From Sycon ciliatum (Eukaryota > Porifera > Calcarea > Leucosolenida > Sycettidae): a stretch of DNA of 64,000 nt. A model generated the notes under the pieces. The model saw only the letters and a list, made by a program, of their open reading frames with translations. It searched no databases and was not told the origin of the DNA. The DNA is taken from contig NC_088644.1 in assembly GCF_964019385.1 (NCBI RefSeq), positions 39,376,349 to 39,440,348 on the forward strand. The letters are read 5' to 3'. The position numbers and the translations under genes are program-made. Shown here one piece after another: positions 1-23,334 of this stretch; the first letter of the stretch is position 1; each line of letters opens with the position of its first letter.

Positions 1-1911
1 GGAGCCTGGACTGCGGACGATCCCCAAGACTGGCGTGTTTGGTGCGACGCCTCCAGCATTGCCTACGGTGTCGTGCTCGAAGCTGATGGTACTGTACTCG
101 AAGACCAGTCGTGGCTCCGCGGTGCCACCGATAAACGCCACATCAACGTCGCCGAGCTAGATGCCGTGGTAAAGGGCCTCACTCTCGCGTCGTCTTGGCG
201 TATCCCGAAGTTGTGCATCATGACCGACTCCCAGACGGTGCATGGGTGGCTGCGTTCTCTGTTCGACAACATCAAGCGGGTTCACGTCAGTGGGTTGCAC
301 GAAGTCCTCGTGCAACGCCGGCTGCAGGTTATTCTCGATATCGTCGACTCGTCCGGCATGAGTGTTGACGTGGTCTGGGTACCCACACAGCAAAACATTG
401 CTGATCAGCTCACACGTGTCCCACCGCCGTTCCTCCGCTTTGCCCGCCAGACTGCGAAGATGTCTGGCCCGATTGGTGATGCCGATGTCGTTGGCGCCGC
501 TGTCGCTGATGATGCCGCCTGGCGTGTCCTAACCCTGGGCGAGATTGCCGCGGCGCAGCAGCAGGACGAGGTGATTCCGGTTGTCGTCGAGGACCTTGTG
601 GCCGGCCATGCTGTCCGTTCGCCGGCATTCCAGCGTGTTCAGCAGCAATTGACCGTCGTGGATGGCGTGCTGATGCGGAGCGTCAAGCTACCCCCTAACG
701 AGGTCATGTCAGTACCAGTCGTGCCGAATGACATCGAAGAGTTCGTTCTTCGGGGTGCCCATCAACAGACTGGCCACGCCTCCTGGGAGGTCATGTGGCG
801 GTTTCTCCGGGGTGTCTGTTACTTCCCCAACATGGCCGAGAAGTGTCAGGACTTCATCCGCCGCTGTCCCCCCTGTACGGCTGCAAACCCTCGTGGTGGC
901 CCCGGTGTGCCACCGACACGACCTGTCTCCGCCAACGGCCCCTGGAGTGTTGTCTCCATCGATACCTTGGAGCTTGGTGTCAGCCGTTCTGGTTACCGCT
1001 ACGTACTCGTCTGCATCGACCATTTTACCAAGTGGGTCGAAGTTGTCCCGATGAAGCGCCACTGTTCAGCGGAGGTCGCTGCTGCCATGGTCTCTATCTG
1101 CTCACGATGGGGCGCGCCTGAGGTTGTGCGTAGCGATAATGGCACTGAGTTCGTCAATGCCATTGTGTCAGCCCTGTTCAAGTCCTTTGGCGTCACGGTC
1201 CAGCGGGGCGCTGTTCGACATCCCCAGTCACAAGGTTCTGTGGAACGTTTCAACCGGACGCTGTTGACGATCATCCGCAAGACGCTCGAGGATGATGACG
1301 ACTGGGAGACTGCCCTCGAGCTTCTGTTGTTCCACTACCGTTCTCGCCCGCACACCGCTACGAAGATTAGCCCGATGGAAGCCATGCACGGCTGGCAGCC
1401 TCACCGTCTTCTCATCGAACAAGATTCCACTGAACTGTCCGACAGCGCCTGGGTGGACAAGTTGCAGCGGAAGTCTGCCCGCCTGCGCGATCACCTCGAA
1501 GTTGAGCTAGCACGGCTTGACTTCCTCGATGCTCCCGTGCCCGAGTGTCCATACCCCGTTGACACTGCCGTCCTTCTTCGGCGTCCGGAGCGGCATTCGA
1601 AGATTCTCACCCCCTTCGAATCTGGATGGCACGTAATCCGCATCATCTCCCCGTCGACAGTCCGTATTGCCACAGCTGATGGTCGCTCCAAGCTGGTGAA
1701 CGTGGATTTGCTGAAGAGAGATCCACAGGCTCCTGATGCGCATGGCCCTGCCGACGCGCCGGCGGCAGTGGAGGCTGACGACCGGGACCCCGTTGTCCAG
1801 CTCGTGTTGCAGACGCCCCCCGTACATGATGCCATGCCTGACACGCCCGTCCATGGCTATGGTTTGCGCGACCGTTCCAGTCTGCAGGTCCCTGGTCGGT
1901 TCCGTACGTAA
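1..1911 (+). CDS. Ty3/Gypsy-type pol fragment: RNase H and integrase (5' end outside window)
   Basis: The frame is open from base 1, so the start codon lies outside the window. Codons 1-140 look like a retroelement RNase H, with WCDAS near residue 14, an ELDA block and TDS followed by GWL. Next comes an integrase zinc-binding region (HQQTGH, then CQDFIRRCPPC) and a DDE core with SIDTLEL, SDNGTEF and SVERFNR. A basic C-terminal extension ends at TAA 1911. The order RNase H then integrase fits Ty3/Gypsy. I see no frameshift in this part, so this copy is younger than the decayed Gypsy at 39.3-42 kb. Reverse transcriptase, protease and gag would lie left of the window. The exact Gypsy lineage is not assigned. 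Confidence 0.9.
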   Translation, partial: GAWTADDPQDWRVWCDASSIAYGVVLEADGTVLEDQSWLRGATDKRHINVAELDAVVKGLTLASSWRIPKLCIMTDSQTVHGWLRSLFDNIKRVHVSGLHEVLVQRRLQVILDIVDSSGMSVDVVWVPTQQNIADQLTRVPPPFLRFARQTAKMSGPIGDADVVGAAVADDAAWRVLTLGEIAAAQQQDEVIPVVVEDLVAGHAVRSPAFQRVQQQLTVVDGVLMRSVKLPPNEVMSVPVVPNDIEEFVLRGAHQQTGHASWEVMWRFLRGVCYFPNMAEKCQDFIRRCPPCTAANPRGGPGVPPTRPVSANGPWSVVSIDTLELGVSRSGYRYVLVCIDHFTKWVEVVPMKRHCSAEVAAAMVSICSRWGAPEVVRSDNGTEFVNAIVSALFKSFGVTVQRGAVRHPQSQGSVERFNRTLLTIIRKTLEDDDDWETALELLLFHYRSRPHTATKISPMEAMHGWQPHRLLIEQDSTELSDSAWVDKLQRKSARLRDHLEVELARLDFLDAPVPECPYPVDTAVLLRRPERHSKILTPFESGWHVIRIISPSTVRIATADGRSKLVNVDLLKRDPQAPDAHGPADAPAAVEADDRDPVVQLVLQTPPVHDAMPDTPVHGYGLRDRSSLQVPGRFRT

Positions 1912-2386
1912 CTCACACCGTTGTGTTCATTTACTGCAGTTTCTTGCTGGTTATTCTGGCCTTTCCCGCATCCATATGACATGCCTTGTAGAGTCCTATT
2001 ACCACTGTGTGTGTGTCTCTAGTTTTGGTGCAAAATCTGTTTTGTCCAATGCCGCTCGCTCGTTAGTCTCCGTTTCCTCTTCCATGTACTGCATGTGTCA
2101 TTCTGGACTTTTTCGTGTGACGGTACATTGCACCATATGCTTTGTGGCTGCTCGTGCCGCATCTATTCTGGTTGCGTGGGTATTCTCTTTTCTATTCGGT
2201 TCCGGTATGGTTGCCCTTCACTTGCTGTTTGCCATCTTTTATGTATATCCGTGTGTATGGTCCATCTGCGAGACCGTTGTCTTCTTTCCCGCATTTTGTG
2301 TCCCTTCTTTCCACTTTTGTCCCCTTGGAATGTTTCTTTGCCCGTTCACTTTGGTGATACAATTTCCCTGTTACCAGGCGGAGGAG
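1912..2386 (+). other. 3' noncoding part of the Gypsy-type element with candidate polypurine tract
   Basis: This stretch lies between the integrase stop and the presumed 3' LTR. It has no convincing ORF; the predicted peptides are Cys- and Phe-rich and look non-coding. It ends in a purine-rich run, AGGCGGAGGAG at about 2376-2386, which is placed and composed like a plus-strand primer. Confidence 0.5.
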
Positions 2387-2622
2387 TGTGATAGAGTGGT
2401 CCCATGGTAACAGGACTTGTCCAAGCATGCGCATGCTCCAAAGTTGTTGCGCAATGATGTAGTGCCTGTTGTTGTGTTGAGCCCGATTTTGATGGCGGCT
2501 GGTATGTAGTCTTTTCCTTTTTGTACTTCCCGTTTCATGTTTGTTCAGTCCTAATAATTATAATATTCCCGTCCTATCCGGTTGTGTTGCTGTGGAGTCC
2601 GGGAGGAGAGTTTTCAGTCACA
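2387..2622 (+). repeat. Candidate 3' LTR of the Gypsy-type element
   Basis: The segment starts TGTGATAGAGTGG directly after the polypurine run and ends TTTTCAGTCACA, giving the TG...CA ends usual for LTRs. It is about 236 bp long, which is short. The matching 5' LTR and the left target duplication are outside the window, so the boundaries rest on the TG/CA ends and the polypurine tract only. Confidence 0.4.
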
Positions 2623-2725
2623 AGTCCTACACGGAATGTTTAGAAAACGCCAGGGAATAGGAATTTGCTAACGAGAACTCCAGGCCAGGGTACTAGCATA
2701 CGAACAAAACAAGATAAAAACTCAC

Positions 2726-2840
2726 CAGTATACTTGTAGTAATTCATGTCGGTGTAATATTCACGATAAGCAACGAGGCACCCTCCGATTTGGTCAAGCT
2801 GCTTTGAAGTCTGGTTGTTCAGGTGATACAAACGGGCTCC
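2726..2840 (-). CDS. Candidate internal exon of an unrecognised minus-strand gene
   Basis: On the minus strand an acceptor (GTAACAACAG) is followed by 38 open codons, then ACT G and a strong donor, GTGAGT. The peptide begins GARLYHLNNQTSKQLDQIGG and ends in a Tyr-rich stretch (YREYYTDMNYYKYTG). It looks like real protein sequence but I do not recognise the family. An in-frame stop lies just before the acceptor, which supports an exon start there. If real, the gene would be divergent to the MEST-like gene, would begin between about 2.85 and 3.6 kb and would continue left of the window, with the Gypsy element in its intron. No upstream exon with matching phase could be fixed. Confidence 0.35.
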
Positions 2841-3688
2841 CTGTTGTTACTTCCAGCAGCTTCACTCTCCCTGCGACAGCGGCTATCAGCCTCTCTCTCC
2901 ATCGTCGACAATTATCACAGATTCAACATTCTACATTTATCAGCACTGCACTGGGTGAATATGTCTCGAGACGAATTTACATGATTTAGCGGATCAACAA
3001 CGCTTTGATGGAGATAAATTCTCCTCTGGAGGACCTTCAGGGTACCTGGAAGGGTATAGAAGACGGGATCGCTCACGGCGTTGGGAGAACATAGCAAACA
3101 ACCTCTTCTTCGATTGAAAATTGGCCAAAAAGTGTGTGAAATGTATGTGCGCAGATGCATTTCCACTGGCAAGCTAATCCCTCATTACGTCATCAGCGCT
3201 CGCTCGGCCGAAATTCAAAAGTCGTCTTCCTGCTCGACTCGATCGCTTCTGGAGACTCGTTCTTGTTCGAGGGGTCTTCTCTTTCACCTACCTTCGTCTT
3301 GGCATCGAAAACTCGGCGTCGAAAATGAAGCCGGAGTGCCCCTTTAATTAATATTTTGTAGTCGACTGTGCATGTGCATGTGCCATGTGGTAAATCTACC
3401 ACGTGGCACACTGGAGGATTGGCAATCCTTTTGAAAAATCAACTGATCGCGCGCACCATGAAAGGCATGATGGTAGATCTACTGACTTTAGTGTAGATAA
3501 TTCCTTCCATGGGGATCCATCCGGGACTCTCGCTTCCACAAGGACTTCTAGATTTGCGTCTTTGATTCCTCTACCAGTGGTCGAAGCGAGTCTCAGCTCG
3601 AAGTTTGGGTCTGTTGCTGTTGCGGATGCAACAGCCTGGCATAAATAATTGAAAAGAAGTCAGTCCCGAACTCAAAAACATTTTCATC
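2841..3688. promoter_or_regulatory. Region upstream of the MEST-like gene, with a 13-bp inverted repeat
   Basis: No convincing ORF is seen here. At 3380-3409 two 13-bp arms (GTGCCATGTGGTA and TACCACGTGGCAC, one mismatch) flank a 4-bp loop. The right arm contains CCACGTGG, an E-box/bHLH-type site. Because a candidate exon lies at 2726-2840 on the other strand, this could be a shared divergent promoter; that is inference. No clear TATA box precedes the MEST-like start. Confidence 0.3.
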
Positions 3689-18753
<15,065 letters not shown>

Positions 18754-20788
18754 TACCTGATGCTCCAATGCCCTTTCTTGCTTCTGCATTCGCTTCTATG
18801 GACTAAATTAGACATGTTTGTAGCCGTCCATGTTTACAAACTGATCTCCTGGGAATAGAGTACGGTACGATACTGTAATAAGCAATCTTATCAAGGACGC
18901 TGTCCGTACTAGGGTTCCGTATAACAAGGCCATGCCTGTTGGGACTCCCCTAGTCAAATAATAAATACTACTACTAATACTAATACTACTACGTACCTGT
19001 TACTCGACAGTTAACATGTTTCTTTAGGCCCTAGTAGACTGCTGGTGCTGGTGATACTGATGCTAGTGCTGGTGGTGCTGCTGGTGCTGCGCTGGCGCTG
19101 GTGGTGCTGCTGGTGCTGCGCTGGCGCTGGTGATGTTGATCATGCTGGTGGTAGTTGGTGGCAATGTGTCCTAGGGCGGGTAGCTGCTCTACGTACCGTG
19201 TCCGGCTACATGCACATCTACAGTGTACACTGTATAATGTACTGGTGTACTGGTCAAGATGTTGCTTTACTCACTGCATGTGTTTAGAGAAAGGTTGACG
19301 ATGGCTACCTGGCCGGCCACCCGGTACCCATCTGTATGCACAGACATCTTCCCATAACATTTCTTCAAATAACGAAAACAATTGGTCATTAAAACGTTAG
19401 ACTTTGTGACTCGTTAGACTTTCCGGTTTTACGGTACTCAAGAATCGGAATTTGTAATGGCCTCTTCCACGTTGTCTTACTCTCTTTTTTTTTACTTCGA
19501 AGTATTTTTTTATTCAGTTTTTACCTTTCACTGTATATACCAGCTGTGTCTGGTTTCTCCCTTATACTAGTAATTATATTATTACTAAGTTGAAATACTA
19601 ACCAACCTCTTCCACTTCCTCTTCCTACCAACCTCTTCTTCTAATGATATTAGAAGAAGAGGTTGGTGCGACTTCGGCGATACTTCCCCTGTGTCTTGTT
19701 TTGTGTTTGTCTCCACATGTCTCTTTGTAGGGCTGTGTTCTCAATAAAAAATAAACTTATACTTATAGGGAGCACCTCATCTCACCCACTCAGTCCAGCC
19801 ATTTTACCTCATCTCACCCACTCAGTCCAGCCATTTTACCTCATCTCACCCACTCAGTCCAGCCACAGCCATTTTACCTCATCTCACCCACTCAGTCCAG
19901 CCATTTTACCTCATTCTTGTACATGTGTTTAGGAATCTTTCACCACCAACCTCTTCTTCGGAGTAGACTGGCTTTCTAACATGAGCCCACTGCCGAGTGG
20001 AGGTCTACATACGAAATTAAGTTACTTGTCAATGAGCAATGAAATTTGGTAGAGTTTGCGTCCAATCTGCAGCAGTGCACAGCCCAGTGTTCACATGCAG
20101 GTCTGGGGCTGCCCAGTACAGAGCTCAGCACCGTGACCATGGTGACATGGACTGGCAAGATCGGATTTCATTGAGTTGCCCTGTTCAGTGTATGGACCTA
20201 TGCAGGGAGTCGTATGGTACCGGTACATGTACGACTTCCTGGACCAATGGTACGAAGGTGGCATCTTGCCTATAGTAAGGATATCCTGGTCTCCGTGCGT
20301 CCGTGACCCGTCTTCCCCAAGGGTGTGGCCTCTTTGCTCAAAAAGTTCACTAGCAGTCTGTGGGGTGCCGAGTCGAATGGTTTTGGTCCTAGGATTCTGG
20401 AAGCTTAGATGGTCTCTTCGTCCTATTTCCAATCGAAATCACACACTTCCCCCGAAACTGTGTGAGTGCAACATACCGTTTTCCTGTTTGCACTCTGTCA
20501 CATCAGAGCCATCATGTATGTGCCACACCTAACACCTTACTTCTACACAGTAAGTATCAGTATCACCTGGCGCCTTGCGTTTACACTATCAGTATCACCT
20601 GGTTGGTCTGTAAAGTGAGAGAAGCTCCGGTGGCGGTGATGGAAATACTGGGTCTAACCTTGGTTGGTTGGTCGGTTTCTATTTCACTTCGCACATTCAA
20701 ACGGGATGACGACCCAATAAAATGACGGCGAAGGCTTAGCCTAGAAGTGGCTATGGAAGAACATAGTAAAAGCTATGGAAGAACATAG
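18754..20788. other. Intergenic region between the MEST-like gene and the Polinton
   Basis: No convincing gene is seen. It contains (GCTGGTG)n-type low complexity at about 19040-19150, a 19-bp perfect inverted repeat with a 3-bp loop at 19627-19667 (ACCAACCTCTTCTTCTAAT), and the 32-bp tandem repeat annotated separately. A 22-bp tandem duplication (CTATGGAAGAACATAGTAA) sits at about 20750-20792, directly at the Polinton insertion point. Confidence 0.5.
19774..19909. repeat. Minisatellite, 32-bp unit, four copies
   Basis: The unit starts ACCTCATCTCACCCACTCAG and recurs at 19774, 19806 and 19838, then again after a 6-bp insertion (CAGCCA). A partial fifth copy follows. It is non-coding. Confidence 0.9.
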
Positions 20789-20794
20789 TAAGTG
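20789..20794. repeat. Left target-site duplication TAAGTG
   Basis: The six bases directly outside the left TIR match the six bases directly outside the right TIR (38768-38773). This fixes the element ends to the base. Confidence 0.95.
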
Positions 20795-21043
20795 AGTAGT
20801 AAGGAACGAGCGGGTTCTGGGACAGGGGGCGCCCGGGTCCCAAAAAATGGGGTATTATTGAAAAATGGGGTACTAATAGTACCCCATTTTTGCGGTGAAA
20901 ATTATTTTTGGCCCGGTTTTTTTGCGGATAAAAATATGTGCCAGGGGGTGCCCCTACCTCAAAAAAAAAGGGGGTATTATTGAAAATATGTATTGGGGTG
21001 TTATGCTCTACCCTAAACAATAAGGTAATATGGTGTCATGATT
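20795..21043 (+). repeat. Polinton left terminal inverted repeat, 249 bp
   Basis: It is the reverse complement of 38519-38767 with no difference found by eye, homopolymer lengths included. It contains an internal palindrome built around GGGGTACTAATAGTACCCC and runs of A, G and T. The first bases are AGTAGTAAGG. Confidence 0.95.
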
Positions 21044-21050
21044 ATGTAAG

Positions 21051-21058
21051 TATAAAAG
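21051..21058 (+). promoter_or_regulatory. TATA box of the zinc-ribbon gene
   Basis: TATAAAAG lies 8 bp inside the left TIR. Transcription would start near 21080, downstream of the ATG at 21071, so the ATG at 21113 is preferred. Confidence 0.6.
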
Positions 21059-21112
21059 GTGTGTTCTTGAATGATGATCCAGTCAGTTTCAAGTTGTTGT
21101 GGTGCAGTGAAA

Positions 21113-21883
21113 ATGGATTCTGAATTTGAGATCCTGTATGCTTATGTACGTTCAAAGAAGCAATGTGCGCTGGAGGAAAAGAAGAAGAAGAAGAAGAAGG
21201 AGATAGAGGAAAGTGAAGAAGTGTGTTATCATCGTGAAGAACAAGTTGAGCATGCTGGTCATAGAGTTTGTTCTCAGTGTGCATTGGTAATGTCGGACAT
21301 TTACATGCCCGAGGTAAAGTGGAGAGAGCGTTGTACTAGCATAAAGACCTACACGGATTCCGATCGCATTCAAGGTGTGAATCGTCATCTTGTTCATTTT
21401 CTCAACAAGATCGAGTTCACTTTACCGCATGCACAGTTTCACCCTGTTCAAGAGGCACTGCAAGCAATGAAGAAGTCCAGTAGCTATAAAAGCATGAACT
21501 ATGCAATAGCATTATCGTGTATACTTCATGAGGATCATGATGCAGTGCGCACACTGCGTTCTTCTTTACCGCGCAGTAATGTATCATGGTTGAGAAGCAG
21601 CCGCATTACACAACCTCTTCCATCATGTTTTCCACTGATGTTTCTTCTACATCTCATGGAACACATCAAGGGTCCTCTGTCCGCTAGACAGCTGAACACT
21701 CTGAAAGTTAATTTGTCCTTGATGTCACCTGCAGACCTGTCCATGATGCATCTTCTAATAGATGCCTATTGTTGGCATGACTACAGTCTGGAATATTTAG
21801 TAGATCACGTGACCTCTATCCCACCTGATCTTGCCAACATACTCTATCAATTTACCAAGACTGCAGTACGTCATCAATGTTAG
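21113..21883 (+). CDS. Polinton zinc-ribbon protein, transcription-factor-like (256 aa)
   Basis: The start at 21113 (MDSEFEIL, good Kozak context) is chosen because the TATA box at 21051 should place the cap site after the earlier in-frame ATG at 21071. A Lys/Glu-rich segment (residues 18-36) is followed by VCYHREEQ...VCSQCALVMSD, a C-x-H plus C-x2-C array like the N-terminal zinc ribbon of TFIIB or of late transcription factors of large DNA viruses. After it comes RIQGVNRHLVHFLNKIEF and a helical C-terminal half. No TFIIB cyclin repeats are obvious. A role in transcribing the element's genes is inference; it is the first gene inside the left TIR, where an early regulator would be sensible. 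The family is otherwise not recognised. Confidence 0.75.
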   Translation: MDSEFEILYAYVRSKKQCALEEKKKKKKKEIEESEEVCYHREEQVEHAGHRVCSQCALVMSDIYMPEVKWRERCTSIKTYTDSDRIQGVNRHLVHFLNKIEFTLPHAQFHPVQEALQAMKKSSSYKSMNYAIALSCILHEDHDAVRTLRSSLPRSNVSWLRSSRITQPLPSCFPLMFLLHLMEHIKGPLSARQLNTLKVNLSLMSPADLSMMHLLIDAYCWHDYSLEYLVDHVTSIPPDLANILYQFTKTAVRHQC

Positions 21884-22238
21884 CAATGCGTTGGAGATTT
21901 ACACTCTCGGGAACCTGTTCTGAGACATGGTCGAGACACGTTCAGTCATGACCGAGACATGTTCCGACAGGTCAAGTGCAAGTCGTGCTGTGATTGGTTA
22001 AATCTTATCATCCGCTCACCGTGTCCTCTGATTGGTTGATTCTTGAACAATTTCACCGTGTTCTCCAAGGTCGTCACCTCCCATAGGATGTTATTTCAAA
22101 CTCGGCGGCGGTCAAAAGGGTATATATGTGCAAGCACAGTCCTCCATTCACTCACAACTGCCTTTGTTGTTTCGTTGCTCAAGCCTTCTCTCTCTCTCTC
22201 TCCCTCTGGATCTCTCTGGATCTCTCGTGACTGATATC
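21884..22238 (+). promoter_or_regulatory. Promoter region of the second Polinton gene
   Basis: It contains, in order: four decamers like p53-family half-sites (21911-21964), two inverted CCAAT boxes (TGATTGGTT, about 21990 and 22030), a 28-bp box (22052-22079) identical to one at 37461-37488, and a TATA box TATATATG at 22121. The spacing from the 28-bp box to TATA is the same as at the other locus. A CT-rich leader follows. Confidence 0.6.
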
Positions 22239-23093
22239 ATGATGGCCACTGATGCTGTTGTTGCTGGTGAAGATGTTGTGGACTGTTTGGGTATTGACCC
22301 GTTCGCTATCAAGACGATAAAGAAACCCGGTCTCTACAAGCGACGTGCTAGCCGTAATCCGAATCTGGAGCCTCTGCCTAAGATCAAGATGCCATCTCCT
22401 CGTCCTACCATACTACCAGGTGTCGCCACCATTATTACGGATGGGGCAGCAGAGTGTGTTCAAGCAATGTACAGCAAGACCGCCCACGACTATCATGTTG
22501 CTCCTGGCACCGATTTCTACTATACGCGCGGTGATTTACCGGGCATGCTTGTCAATGGCACGGTATGTGAAGGACACTTTGGTCAACTTAAGCTGTACGT
22601 CCAGGCTTCACAAGACGATCTCATTCAATTCTTCCTGAAGACCTCAACACCTTTGAGACGTGCCGTGAGATCTCCACATATCAACAGGATACGGAGTAAC
22701 ATCTTCCCTGCAATGTACCAAGGGAAGAGTGTGACTGCTTTGTATCTCAAGCCAACCAAGGGTGTGCCCAACTTCCCGATGAACGAAGAGTGTCAGCTCT
22801 ATCTGCATCCTTCCACTATATCTTTCAACAGGGAGAAGTGCGAATTCAAGACATGGCTTTCGGCAATCCCCCTGATGTTTGTAGACTCACGGCTTTGTGA
22901 AAGGGATCACGACACCGTGCAAGACCTTCCCGAGACTGAATTGACTCGACTGGTGATTGCATTCCTCAAGAAGTGGAGCACTGCTGACAACGTGACTGCT
23001 GACATTGCGTTTGACACAACGGTGGCGGCGGCAGCGTCTCTCCCTGACACCCTACCGGACAATTCACTGGACTTGAATCTGCTAAATGCTTAG
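22239..23093 (+). CDS. Polinton protein of unknown function (284 aa)
   Basis: The ATG at 22239 (MMATDAVVAGEDVVDCLGID) is preferred over 22128, because 22128 overlaps the TATA box at 22121 and would precede the cap site. The protein begins with a short acidic segment, then a basic one (KKPGLYKRRASRN). The middle has mixed alpha/beta character (FYYTRGDLPGMLVNGTVCEGHFG; QLYLHPSTISFNREKCEFKTW). The tail is Ala/Asp/Leu-rich. I recognise no catalytic motif or family. It has its own promoter, and shares a promoter element with the gene at 37632, which suggests co-expression with that gene rather than with the capsid cluster. Confidence 0.8.
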   Translation: MMATDAVVAGEDVVDCLGIDPFAIKTIKKPGLYKRRASRNPNLEPLPKIKMPSPRPTILPGVATIITDGAAECVQAMYSKTAHDYHVAPGTDFYYTRGDLPGMLVNGTVCEGHFGQLKLYVQASQDDLIQFFLKTSTPLRRAVRSPHINRIRSNIFPAMYQGKSVTALYLKPTKGVPNFPMNEECQLYLHPSTISFNREKCEFKTWLSAIPLMFVDSRLCERDHDTVQDLPETELTRLVIAFLKKWSTADNVTADIAFDTTVAAAASLPDTLPDNSLDLNLLNA

Positions 23094-23169
23094 TCTATCT
23101 TACCACATTGATTGATCAGAAAGACTTTATATCCTAACCCTTTTTTTTTTTTTTTTTTTTCATGCTCTC

Positions 23170-23206
<37 letters not shown>

Positions 23207-23300
23207 CTAACATATCATCGCTTCATTAGATTACCACTAGCACACATGAGTATCATAATGATTTATTTGAGAAAGAAAATATTTCCTATCATAATTAGAA

Positions 23301-23333
<33 letters not shown>

Positions 23334-23334
23334 G
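23094..23334 (+). other. Short intergenic region before the fibre gene
   Basis: It holds a poly(T) run of about 22 (23139-23160), a (TC)n tract (23167-23203) and a (TG)n tract (about 23304-23331) that reaches to 4 bp before the ATG at 23335. No clear TATA box is seen. Confidence 0.6.
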
